From Sphingomonas sp. MA1305 (GTDB lineage Bacteria > Pseudomonadota > Alphaproteobacteria > Sphingomonadales > Sphingomonadaceae): a stretch of DNA of 64,000 bases. The notes beneath the pieces are model-generated. The model did no database searches. It was not told the origin of the DNA and saw only the letters and a program-made list of their open reading frames with translations. This document shows positions 26,344-35,600 of this stretch, piece after piece. The position numbers and the translations under genes are program-made. The stretch spans positions 62,001-126,000 of the forward strand of contig NZ_RCVT01000002.1 in NCBI RefSeq assembly GCF_016107325.1, read 5' to 3'. The stretch's first letter is position 1; every line of letters starts with the position of its first letter.

Positions 26344-27372
26344 TCAGGCTGGTGGCGACGCCACCGACCCGCGCCGGATCAGCGTCGACAGGAACAGCGA
26401 CGGCTCCTCGACCGGTTCGGCCTCGTCATCGTCGCCGCCGATCAGCTTGAGCGCGGCGGACCGCGCCATCGACGCGATCGGCCACCGCACCGTGGTCAGC
26501 GGCGGCCAGACATGGGCGGCGATCGGTGTGTCGTCGAAGCCGATGATCGACAGGTCGCGCGGGATATCGAGGCCGCGCTGGCGGGCGGCATGGATGACGC
26601 CGGCCGCCATCTCGTCGTTGCTGGAGAAGATCGCCGTCGGCCGCGGGATCACGTCGAGCAACCGCTCGGCAGCGACCAGCCCCGATTCGAACGTGTAATT
26701 GCCGTCCGCGACCATCGATCGCGGCAGCGCGATCCCCGCCTGCGCCAGCGCCTCCTCGAACCCGAGCCGCCGCTCGCGCGCCGAACGGAAGCCGTGCGGA
26801 CCGGCGACCAGGCCGATGCGGCGATGCCCCTGCGCGATCAGATAGTCGGTGGCGATGCGCACCGCCTCGCGATCGTTCGAGGCGACCATGCGCTCCGACG
26901 TATCCAGGGCCGCCGATCCCATGCGGACGTAGCGGCAGCCGATATCGGTGCACAATTGCGCCACCGAGTCATTCTCGCTGACCGGCGGCATCAACAGCAC
27001 GCCGAACAACCGCTGTCGTTCAAGGAAATGGCGCAGGTCTTCGAGCATCGTCGCCGAACCGCGATCGAGCGGCCGCACCACCATTTCGAATTCGGTGCCG
27101 TGCAGCGCCTCCAGCATGCCCTGCTGGACGTTCATCACTGTCTGCGCATTGGGATTGTCGTGGACCAGGCCGATCAGGAAGTTGCGGCGCAGCGCCAGCG
27201 CCCGCGCCTGCGGATTGGGAATATAGCCCAGGCCGCCGATCACCTCCTCGACCCGCCGCCGCGTCTCCTCGCCGAGCAACGGCGACCGGTTGATGACGCG
27301 GCTGACCGTCTTCTTGGAGACGCCGGCGATGCGGGCGACGTCGTTGATCGTGGGCTGGCCGCTTTTACGCAT
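26344..27372 (-). CDS. LacI-family regulator of uronate genes
   Basis: A 342-residue LacI/GalR regulator. The N-terminal helix-turn-helix is TINDVARIAGVSKKTVSRVI with the hinge NPQARALALRR; the rest is a periplasmic-binding-protein-like ligand domain (LIGLVHDNPNAQ, IGLVAGPHGFRSARERRLGF, IIGFDDTPIAAHVWPPLTTV). ATG 27372 gives the proper MRKSGQPTINDV start; the frame upstream is not coding. It lies between the two uronate operons, and TGACACCGGTTWCC sites occur next to its targets. The inducer is likely a uronate-derived keto acid. Confidence 0.92.
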   Translation of the reverse strand: MRKSGQPTINDVARIAGVSKKTVSRVINRSPLLGEETRRRVEEVIGGLGYIPNPQARALALRRNFLIGLVHDNPNAQTVMNVQQGMLEALHGTEFEMVVRPLDRGSATMLEDLRHFLERQRLFGVLLMPPVSENDSVAQLCTDIGCRYVRMGSAALDTSERMVASNDREAVRIATDYLIAQGHRRIGLVAGPHGFRSARERRLGFEEALAQAGIALPRSMVADGNYTFESGLVAAERLLDVIPRPTAIFSSNDEMAAGVIHAARQRGLDIPRDLSIIGFDDTPIAAHVWPPLTTVRWPIASMARSAALKLIGGDDDEAEPVEEPSLFLSTLIRRGSVASPPA

Positions 27373-27439
27373 GACGCACGCTAGCGTGACTCCGAAAGGC
27401 GGACCAGTCTTGTGCTGGCGCCATTTTTGACCCACTATC

Positions 27440-27453
27440 TGACACCGGTTTCC
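27440..27453 (+). promoter_or_regulatory. LacI-type operator copy 4 (uxaA promoter)
   Basis: TGACACCGGTTTCC, 28 bp before the uxaA start and 67 bp before the divergent regulator gene, so it may control both. Confidence 0.7.
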
Positions 27454-27481
27454 GATGAACACCCGTGACAGTGAGAGGATG

Positions 27482-28948
27482 ATGGCCAGAGCGCTGCAAA
27501 TCGACGCGCGCGACACCGTCGCGACGCTGCTGGAGGATGGCCGCGTCGGCGACGTCGCGATGGGCGTGACGCTGGCGGCGGACGTGCCGCGTGGCCACAA
27601 GGTCGCGCTGGCGCCGGTCGCCCCCGGCGAACCGGTCCTCAAATTCGGCTATCCGATCGGTCGCGCCACGCGCCCGATCGTTCCCGGCGAGCATGTCCAT
27701 AGCGACAATGTGGCGACCGCTTTGGAGGGGAGCGGCGCCTATCGCTACGATCTCCAGCCCCAAGCCCAAATCGCAACGGCGTCGACCGCGACATTCGAAG
27801 GCTATGTGCGCGCCGACGGACGGGTGGCGACGCGCAACGAGATTTGGGTGCTGCCGACGGTCGGCTGCGTCGCCCGCACCGCCGAGCGCATCGCACGGGA
27901 GGCGGGCGCCAAGCTCGCGGGCATCGTCGACGGTGTCCATGCCTTCACGCATCCGCACGGCTGTTCGCAGCTCGGTCAGGATCTGGACGGCGTCCGCGCG
28001 ATCCTCGCCGGCCTCGCCTGCCATCCCAATGCCGGCGGCGTGCTGCTCGTTGGGCTCGGCTGCGAAGAGAATCAGGTTGCCGAACTGCTTGCCGCCATCC
28101 CGTCGGAGCGTCATCCGATGGTCCGCTCCCTGGCCGCGCAATTCAGTGCCGACGAGGTCGGCGAAGGCGTCGCGTTGGTCGAGGAACTCGCCGCGCTCGC
28201 CCGGGCGCCGCGGCAGCGGGTCGGGATCGACCGGCTGGTGCTGGGCGTCAAATGCGGCGGCTCGGACGGCCTCTCGGGCCTGACCGCCAATCCGCTGGTC
28301 GGGCGGATCAGCGACGCGGTGGCAGGCGCCGGCGGGCGCGTCGTGCTGACCGAGATACCGGAAATCTTCGGCGCCGAGCAGATGCTGATGGATCGCGCCG
28401 CCGACCGGGACGTGTTCGAGGCGATGGTCGGCGTGATCGGCGGATTCCGCCAATATTTCATCGATCACGGCGAGCCGATCTCCGAAAATCCGTCGCCGGG
28501 CAATGTCGCGGGCGGCATCACCACGCTGGAGGAAAAGTCGCTGGGTGCGGTACAGAAGGGCGGCCGGGCGACCGTCACCGACGTCATTGCCTATGGCGCG
28601 CGGGCGCGCACCGACGGACTCACCCTGCTCGAAGCGCCGGGCAATGACGCGGTGTCGTCGACCGCGCTCGCCGCGGCGGGGGCGACGGTGATCCTGTTCA
28701 CCACCGGGCGCGGCACGCCGCTCGGCTTTCCGGTGCCCACGATCAAGATCGCATCCAATTCGACGCTCGCCGCGCGCAAGCCGGGGTGGATCGACTTCGA
28801 TGCCGGCCTCGTCCTCGACGAGGGGTTCGAGGCGGCGGAGATCGCGCTGCTCGACCGCATCTGCGCGATCGCATCGGGAGAGGAGACCGCGGCCGAGCGC
28901 AACGACGAACGCGAGATCGCGATCTGGAAACGCGGGGTGACGCTGTGA
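27482..28948 (+). CDS. uxaA: altronate dehydratase
   Basis: A 488-residue altronate dehydratase. The N-terminal SAF domain (about 1-90; LKFGYPIGRA, HVHSDNV) and the large C-terminal domain with HPHGCSQL, LVGLGCEENQ, VKCGGSDGLSG and VGVIGGFRQYF are all UxaA marks. It dehydrates D-altronate to KDG with an iron/manganese centre. I chose ATG 27482 for its distance from GAGAGG; ATG 27479 and 27455 are alternatives, and 27455 would put the start against the operator. The stop overlaps the next start (GTGA). Confidence 0.94.
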   Translation: MARALQIDARDTVATLLEDGRVGDVAMGVTLAADVPRGHKVALAPVAPGEPVLKFGYPIGRATRPIVPGEHVHSDNVATALEGSGAYRYDLQPQAQIATASTATFEGYVRADGRVATRNEIWVLPTVGCVARTAERIAREAGAKLAGIVDGVHAFTHPHGCSQLGQDLDGVRAILAGLACHPNAGGVLLVGLGCEENQVAELLAAIPSERHPMVRSLAAQFSADEVGEGVALVEELAALARAPRQRVGIDRLVLGVKCGGSDGLSGLTANPLVGRISDAVAGAGGRVVLTEIPEIFGAEQMLMDRAADRDVFEAMVGVIGGFRQYFIDHGEPISENPSPGNVAGGITTLEEKSLGAVQKGGRATVTDVIAYGARARTDGLTLLEAPGNDAVSSTALAAAGATVILFTTGRGTPLGFPVPTIKIASNSTLAARKPGWIDFDAGLVLDEGFEAAEIALLDRICAIASGEETAAERNDEREIAIWKRGVTL

Positions 28949-30384
28949 CCCGCCTGTCCCGCGCGACGCTGTCGACCTTGCCCGGCGAGATCGCCGCGCC
29001 GCGCAGCCGGCCGCCCATCGGCACCGGCATCGTGCATTTCGGTCCCGGCGCCTTCCACCGCGCGCATCAGGCCGCCTATATCGACACGCTGCTCGATGCG
29101 GACCCGCGCTGGGGTATCGCCGCCGTGTCGATGCGCAGCCGCGGCACGGTCGCGGCGCTGGCGGAGCAGGACGGCCTCTACACGCTCGCCATCCTTGATA
29201 CGCAACCGGCGATGCGCGTCATCGGCGCGCACACGCGCTTCCTCGCGCCCGACGCGGCGGCGGAGACGCTGGCGCTGCTCGCCGATCCGGCCGTCACGTT
29301 GGTCACCACCACCGTGACCGAGAAGGGCTATTGCCTGAACGCGGACGGCACGCTCGACCGCGATCACCCGGACATCGTCCACGATCTTGCGGACGGCGGC
29401 GCGGTACCGCGCAGCGTCGTTGGCTGGATCGTCGCCGGCCTGGCGGCGCGGCGTGCCGACGGCGCCGCTCCGTTCGTGCCGATGCCGTGCGACAATCTCG
29501 CGTCGAACGGCGCCAAGCTGCACGCCGCGCTGGTCGCCTTCGCCGGCGGCCGCGATCCTGCTCTCGCGGACTGGATCGCGGGCGAGGTCCGCGTGCCGTC
29601 CACCATGGTCGATTCGATCACCCCTGCCGCCGACGATGCGCTCTATGCCGCAGTCGCGGAGGCGATCGGTGTCGAGGATCACGCCGCCGTCCAGCGCGAG
29701 GCCTTTGCGCAATGGGTGATCGAGGATGTCGGCGTGCCGCTCGGCCCGGATCTCGCCGCCGCGGGCGCCACCCTGACCTCCGACGTCGCGGGCTATGAGA
29801 AGGCGAAGCTGCGCATCCTCAACGGCGCGCATTCGACGCTTGCATATCTGGGATTGCTGCGTGGCCATGCCAGCGTCGCCGAGGCGATGCAGGATGGGCC
29901 GCTGGCGCAGTTCGTCGACGCGATGATCCGTGACGACATCATCCCGCAATTGCCGGCGGTGCCGGGCCTCGACCTCGATGCCTATCGCGCCGCCGTGCTG
30001 GCCCGCTTCCGCAATCCCGCGATCGTCCACCGGCTCGACCAGATCGCGATCGATGGTTCACAGAAGCTGCCCTACCGGCTCGGCGACACGCTGGCGGCAA
30101 ACCGTGCCGCCGGTCGATTGCCGCACCGGGTGGCGATCGCGCTCGGGGGCTGGGTCGCTTTCCTGATTATGCGATCGCGGCAGGGCGTGTCCATCGCCGA
30201 TCCGCACGGCTCCGCCCTTGCCGCCGCGGCTGCGGATGGCGACGCGGGCGCGGTCGTCGGACGGCTCGTCGAGGCCGGTTTGGGCCTGCCGCCGACGATC
30301 GCCGGCGACGATGCGCTGCAGCGCGCGATCATCGCCTCGGCGGAGGCTTTAGGCGCCGGCCGATGGGACGAACTGTTGCGATAG
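28945..30384 (+). CDS. mannitol-dehydrogenase-family uronate reductase (UxuB-like)
   Basis: A 479-residue long-chain polyol dehydrogenase. The N-terminal Rossmann part starts IVHFGPGAFHRAHQAAYID; KLRILNGAHSTLAYLG and the catalytic lysine segment DGSQKLPYR are family signatures. GIVHFGPGAFHRAHQ is more like fructuronate reductase UxuB than UxaB. However, its partner by overlap is altronate dehydratase, and no mannonate dehydratase (UxuA) is seen, so it may reduce tagaturonate to altronate. Start is GTG 28945, overlapping the uxaA stop. Confidence 0.88.
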   Translation: MTRLSRATLSTLPGEIAAPRSRPPIGTGIVHFGPGAFHRAHQAAYIDTLLDADPRWGIAAVSMRSRGTVAALAEQDGLYTLAILDTQPAMRVIGAHTRFLAPDAAAETLALLADPAVTLVTTTVTEKGYCLNADGTLDRDHPDIVHDLADGGAVPRSVVGWIVAGLAARRADGAAPFVPMPCDNLASNGAKLHAALVAFAGGRDPALADWIAGEVRVPSTMVDSITPAADDALYAAVAEAIGVEDHAAVQREAFAQWVIEDVGVPLGPDLAAAGATLTSDVAGYEKAKLRILNGAHSTLAYLGLLRGHASVAEAMQDGPLAQFVDAMIRDDIIPQLPAVPGLDLDAYRAAVLARFRNPAIVHRLDQIAIDGSQKLPYRLGDTLAANRAAGRLPHRVAIALGGWVAFLIMRSRQGVSIADPHGSALAAAAADGDAGAVVGRLVEAGLGLPPTIAGDDALQRAIIASAEALGAGRWDELLR

Positions 30385-30405
30385 CGCCGGTCGGGCGCTT
30401 GCCAT

Positions 30406-30419
30406 TGACACCGGTTTCC
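30406..30419 (+). promoter_or_regulatory. LacI-type operator copy 5 (FAH-family/exuT promoter)
   Basis: TGACACCGGTTTCC, 46 bp upstream of the GTG start of the FAH-family gene. It indicates a second regulated promoter inside the + strand cluster. Confidence 0.7.
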
Positions 30420-30464
30420 CATAGCGTCGCGGCCAACGAGAATAGATCAGAGAGAGGGGGGCCA

Positions 30465-31262
30465 GTGCAGCCCGACGTGACCACCGACAACAGCCGCAGC
30501 ATCGCGGACGCCTTCGTCGCGGCGCGGCGCGACGGCATTGCACTGCTCGATTATCCGGGCGACGTGCCGGCGACGCTGGCCGACGCCTATCGCGTGCAGG
30601 ATCATGCGCTCAGCCTGGCGAGCGGCACGGTTGCGGGCTGGAAGGTCGGCCGGATCAATCCCCCCATCGACGGCATCGATCGCCTGTCGGGCCCGATCTT
30701 CGCCGATCAGGTGATCGACGCGCAGAACGGCGACACCGTTGCCATGCCGATCTTCGCCGAGGGCTTCGGCGCTGCGGAGGCGGAATTCCTGCTGCGCATC
30801 GGCACGGCGCCCGACCCCGCCAAGACGACCTATACGATCGACGAGGCGCGGGCGCTGATCGACGCGGTGCATGTCGGCATCGAGATCGCCTCCTCCCCCT
30901 TCCCCGGCATCAACGCGCTGGGTGCGACGGTGACGATCAGCGACTTCGGCAACAACAACGGCCTGGTCGTCGGCGCCGAGGCGGAGGGCTGGCGCGAGGG
31001 CGACCTCAACGACTGGCGGGTGACGCTGTCGGTCAACGGCGATCAGATCGGCGACGCGACGACCGCGACGATGCTCGACGGTCCGTTCGGCGCGGCCCGC
31101 TTCCTGTTCGAACATATGGCGGCGCGCGGGATCGCACTGGCCGCCGGTCAATGGATTTCGACCGGTGCGGTCACCGGCGTCCATCCGGTCGCGGTCGGCG
31201 ACCGGGTCGACACGAGCTTCGACGGCCGGTTCGCCGTCGCCTGCACGATCAAGGCCCGCTGA
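30465..31262 (+). CDS. fumarylacetoacetase-superfamily protein, keto-pentenoate-hydratase-like
   Basis: A 265-residue FAH-superfamily protein (GWKVGRINPP, EAEFLLRIG, VHVGIEIASSPFPGINALG, WISTGAVTGVHPVAVGD), nearest in style to 2-keto-4-pentenoate hydratases of the MhpD type. Metal-binding acidic residues lie in AEAEFLL and VGIEIA. GTG 30465 has a strong GAGAGGGGGG ribosome site; the longer frame would run through the operator at 30406. It is not a known step of hexuronate breakdown. Having its own operator, it probably handles a keto-deoxy acid produced here, but the reaction is unknown. Confidence 0.82.
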   Translation: MQPDVTTDNSRSIADAFVAARRDGIALLDYPGDVPATLADAYRVQDHALSLASGTVAGWKVGRINPPIDGIDRLSGPIFADQVIDAQNGDTVAMPIFAEGFGAAEAEFLLRIGTAPDPAKTTYTIDEARALIDAVHVGIEIASSPFPGINALGATVTISDFGNNNGLVVGAEAEGWREGDLNDWRVTLSVNGDQIGDATTATMLDGPFGAARFLFEHMAARGIALAAGQWISTGAVTGVHPVAVGDRVDTSFDGRFAVACTIKAR

Positions 31263-31290
31263 GAGGCCCCAAGACCAGGAGAGCGAGAGG

Positions 31291-32571
31291 ATGGCAACCA
31301 CAGTCCACGAGGGAGCCCCGCCCGCCGGCGTCGGTCGCTATCGCTGGGTGATCTGCGGCCTGTTGTTCGCGGCGACCGCGATCAACTATGTCGACCGGCA
31401 GATGATCGGCGTGCTCAAGCCGACGATCTCCGCCGAACTGGGCTGGTCGGAAACGACCTATGCCGACGTCATCTTCTGGTTCCAGGCCGCATACGCGATC
31501 GGCTATCTCAGCTTCGGGCGGATCGTCGATCTGGTCGGTGCGCGCATCGGCTATTCGATCGCCTTCGTGATCTGGACGCTCGGCCACACGCTGTGCGGCT
31601 TCGTCAACTCCGCCTTCCAGTTCTCGATCGCGCGCTTCATCCTGGGCGTCGGTGAGAGCGGCAACTTCCCGGCCGGCATCAAGGCGGTGACCGAATGGTT
31701 CCCGGCCAAGGAGCGGGCGCTCGCCACCGGCGTCTTCAACGCGGGCGCCAATGTCGGCGCAGTGGTGACGCCTTTGGTCGTGCCGGCGATCACCCTCGCC
31801 TTCGGCTGGCGGATGGCGTTCATCGTCACCGGCATCGCCAGCTGCCTGTGGCTGGTCGCCTGGATCGCGGTCTATCGCCGCCCGCGCGAGACGGCCAAGG
31901 TGTCGGCAAGCGAGCTTGCCTATATCGAGAGCGATCCCGCCGACCCCGTCCAGCCGATCGGCTGGGGCCGCATCCTGCGCTATCGCGAGACCTGGGCCTA
32001 TGCGCTGGGCAAGTTCCTGATCGATCCGATCTGGTGGCTGTTCCTGTTCTGGACGCCCGACTTCCTGGCCAAGACCTACAATCTCGACCTCAAGAGCTTC
32101 GGTCCGCCGCTGGTCGTCATCTACCTGATCTCCGACCTGGGCAGCGTCGCGGGCGGCTGGTCGTCGTCGCGGCTGATGAAGCGCGGGTTCAGCGCCAATG
32201 CCGCGCGCAAGATCACCATGCTGGTCTGCGCCTTCCTGGTCATGCCGATCTTCGCGGCGCAGTACATCAGCAGCCTGTGGCTGGCAGTCGCCGTCGTCGG
32301 CCTAGCCACCGCGGCGCACCAGGCCTTCTCGGCCAACCTCTACACGCTGCCGTCGGACATGTTCCCGCGCGCTGCGGTCGGATCGGTGGTCGGCATCGGC
32401 GGCACGGTCGGCGCGATCGGCGGCATGATGATGGCCAAGTTCACTGGCTACATCCTGCAGACGACGGGCAGCTATACGCCGATCTTCGCCGTCGCCGGCT
32501 CGACCTATCTGATCGCCGTGATCGTCATCCATCTGCTCAGCCCGCGACTGGCGCGGGTCGACGCCGCCTGA
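31291..32571 (+). CDS. exuT: hexuronate transporter, MFS anion:cation symporter family
   Basis: A 426-residue major-facilitator transporter with twelve predicted helices. Marks of the ACS subfamily that includes ExuT are AINYVDRQMIGVLKP in TM1, GRIVDLVGARIGY, FILGVGESGNFPAGIKAVTEWFP and NLYTLPSDMFPRAAVGSVVG. It should import glucuronate/galacturonate across the inner membrane. ATG 31291 has GCGAGAGG. It lies 28 bp after the FAH-family gene in one transcript. Confidence 0.92.
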   Translation: MATTVHEGAPPAGVGRYRWVICGLLFAATAINYVDRQMIGVLKPTISAELGWSETTYADVIFWFQAAYAIGYLSFGRIVDLVGARIGYSIAFVIWTLGHTLCGFVNSAFQFSIARFILGVGESGNFPAGIKAVTEWFPAKERALATGVFNAGANVGAVVTPLVVPAITLAFGWRMAFIVTGIASCLWLVAWIAVYRRPRETAKVSASELAYIESDPADPVQPIGWGRILRYRETWAYALGKFLIDPIWWLFLFWTPDFLAKTYNLDLKSFGPPLVVIYLISDLGSVAGGWSSSRLMKRGFSANAARKITMLVCAFLVMPIFAAQYISSLWLAVAVVGLATAAHQAFSANLYTLPSDMFPRAAVGSVVGIGGTVGAIGGMMMAKFTGYILQTTGSYTPIFAVAGSTYLIAVIVIHLLSPRLARVDAA

Positions 32572-32699
32572 TCTACCCGAGACAGAGCGGCAGCAAGCCG
32601 CCGGTCACGTAAGCACGAACCGCCCTCACCCTTCCTGCCCGGCTGCGTCGGGAGGCGAGAAGCGCCGGAAGGATGAGGGTGACGCCACGGAGAGGCTCC

Positions 32700-35600
32700 A
32701 TGCATTACTCGCTCCTAGCATTGGCGACCGCCCTTGCCGCCGCCACGCCGGCCGCGGCGCAGACCGATGGGCTGCTGTTCCGCATGTCCGCCGACAAGGA
32801 TCTGACCGCCGAGGTCGCGGGCGGGGCGGCGGTGCCCAATTTCCGCAGCAACGTCGGCGTCGTGCCGGACGGCGCGATCGGCGGCGCGGCGCGCTGGGCG
32901 GACGACGGCTATGTCGCCTGGTCCGCGCCGGGCAACATGATCGCGCAGCGCGGCACCTTGTCCTTCTTCTGGCGGCCGCGCGCGCCGCTCGGCGAGGCGC
33001 CCTTCGTCATCTTCCGCGCCGGCTTCGCCGATCATACCAGCTGGGACATGGCGTTCCTGCGCATCGACTGGAACGGTCACGGCTTCGACGCCTTCGTCAC
33101 TGACGCCAATCTGTCGCGCGTCCGCGTGTCGTGGCGGATCGACCAGATCCCCAGCCCCGACCAGTGGCGGCACCTCGCCTTCGCTTGGGACGAGGCGAAC
33201 GGGGTGGAGCTGTTCGTCGACGGCAAGCCGGTCGCCAAGCTCGACCAGCGTGCCGACCTCGATTCCGGCCTCGACCAGTTCGGCCTGGCCGGGCGGGTGA
33301 TGTCGCCGCATCAGGTGCAGAGCCGCTACAATTTCATGCGCGGGTCCGATCTTGACGAACTTCGCGTATATGACCGGATGCTGGGCGCCAGCGACGTCGC
33401 CGCGCTGGCCGCCAAGGGCGAGCCCGCCCCGCAGCCTGTCAGCCAGGATAGGTCAGCATGGCTGCACCGTTTCGGCTGGGACAAGACATCGCCGCCGCTG
33501 CTGACCGACCCGGTGACGCGCATCCGCAAAATCGAATTCGCCGACGCCAAGGATCTGAAGGAGTGGATGTACAAGGGCGTCGACGGCATCGCCGAGACGA
33601 CCTGGCCCGGCGTCTACAACCGGTCGAAGCTGCCGGGGCGCGACGATTATTTCGAGCTGCCCGACTGGAACGTCTATGTCGAGGGCGGCAAGCGCTACGA
33701 TTTGACGGTGCCCGCCGGCGAGACGTTCAACCGCGTCGAGATCCGCGGTGCCGCTTATGGCCACCTGTCCTGGACGGACGCCGGCGGCAAGGATCAGACC
33801 CTCGCCACCCGCGCCAAGGGCGTCGTGCGCAGCGTCGATGCGGTGAAGCCCCGTACCGGCGGCACGCTGCATTTTACCAACGTGATGCAGGAACAGCCGA
33901 TCCAGGAGCTCTGGGCCTATGACGTCGGCGCCGGCGCGGTGCCGAAGGGCAGCGTCACGCTGAGCTACACGGTCGATGCCGCCGCCTCGCCTCGGCTGGC
34001 GGCGCTGGCGCCGCTGAACGCCTATATCGCCGGCCGTTTCGCGCCGGAGGAGCGCAGCACCGTGGTGGCGATGCCGTCGGCGGGGATGAAGGTGGCGGTG
34101 GGCGCGGGCGCCGCCGGCGCATCGGCCAATGCGGTGCGCCGCGCCGCCGGCCGGCCGATCGTCCATGTGCTGATCCCGGCGAGCTTCGGCGATGCCTTCC
34201 CGGACCAGCCGCTGGCGCGCGCCTGGGACTATGGCTGGCAGAATCTGCACGACGGGCTGGACGGGATCGCCATCGACCTGCCCGCCCTGAAGGGCAGCGG
34301 CGGGTCCGGGGGCACGATCCCGCTCAACATCCGCGTCCACGATCCGCTGTGGCCCGGGCGCGACATGATCGACGTGTCCGTCTCCGTCCGTGCGGGCGAG
34401 GCGCGCACGCTGTGGCTCGATCTGCGCGACCGCATCCTGCCGAACGACAGCCTGTTCCTGACGCTCGCCTCCGCCGATGCCGGCTTCGACGCCGACAGTG
34501 TGAACGGCGCGAAGATCCGGCTGGTGTTCAAGCCGCGCGCCGAGGCGCTGAAGGAGCATGTCGCCGACCGGTTCGCGCAGGTGAAGGACAATTGGGGCTT
34601 CCTGGTCGAGGAGCATACCGCCTCGCAGCGCGCCGGCCTGTACCGCCGCGTCTATGCCGACATCACCGACCTGCTGCGCGTCGCGCCCGACCATGAACAG
34701 GCACGCGCCTATTGGGCGGACATCAACTACCGGCCGGGAAACCTGCCGCCGGTGGCGCTGCCCCCTGCCCCCGCCGGCGTGCCGCTATGGGCGACGCGGC
34801 AGCTCGACGACCTGAAGATCACCCGCGACTTCGTGCTATGGTGGATCGACCATCGCCAAGTGCCCTATGGCGATTTCGGCGGCGGCATTTCGGACGACGT
34901 CGACCTGACCCAGCAATGGCCGGGCCTGGCGCTGATGGGCGTCGAGCCGGACAAGGTGAACGCCTCGCTGCGCGCATTGTCCGACGCGGTGTACAAGAAC
35001 GGCATGCGGGTCAACGGGCTCGGCTACATCACCACCGACGAGCTCCACGCCTATGAGGAGGGGCTGAACAGCGACGCCGAGCGGCTCTATCTCAACTGGG
35101 GCGAGCCCAAGGCGGTCGAGCGGCTGATGGACACGGTGCGTGCGCTGCAGGGCGTGATCCTCAAGAACCCTGCCGGCCATATGCATTTCGCGTCCAACTG
35201 GTATGGCGGGCGCAAGATGTACCGCGAGGGGCCGTGGGAATGGCAGAAGCCGTACAGCTTCACCGTTCTGCATGGGCCGATCCTGATCGGCCTGTACAAC
35301 GGTAATTCGGCGGCGCGCGGCCTCGTCACCGGCGTGATCGACGGCTGGATGGCGCATGGCAAGCAGAATGCCGACGGCAGCTGGAGCTACCCCAACGAGA
35401 TCAACTGGCGCACCGATGCGACCCGGGTCGGTGACGGCGGCGGCGTGACGACGCCGTTGCAGGGTGCCTGGGCGGCGTGGCGCTTCACCGGCGACGATAG
35501 GTATCTGCGCCCGGTGCAGGCGCGGGTCGGCAAGGCGCCGGGCGGGCTCAATGAATTCGCCGAGAATGCCTTCGACACGATGCCGGGCGGCGCGGAATTG

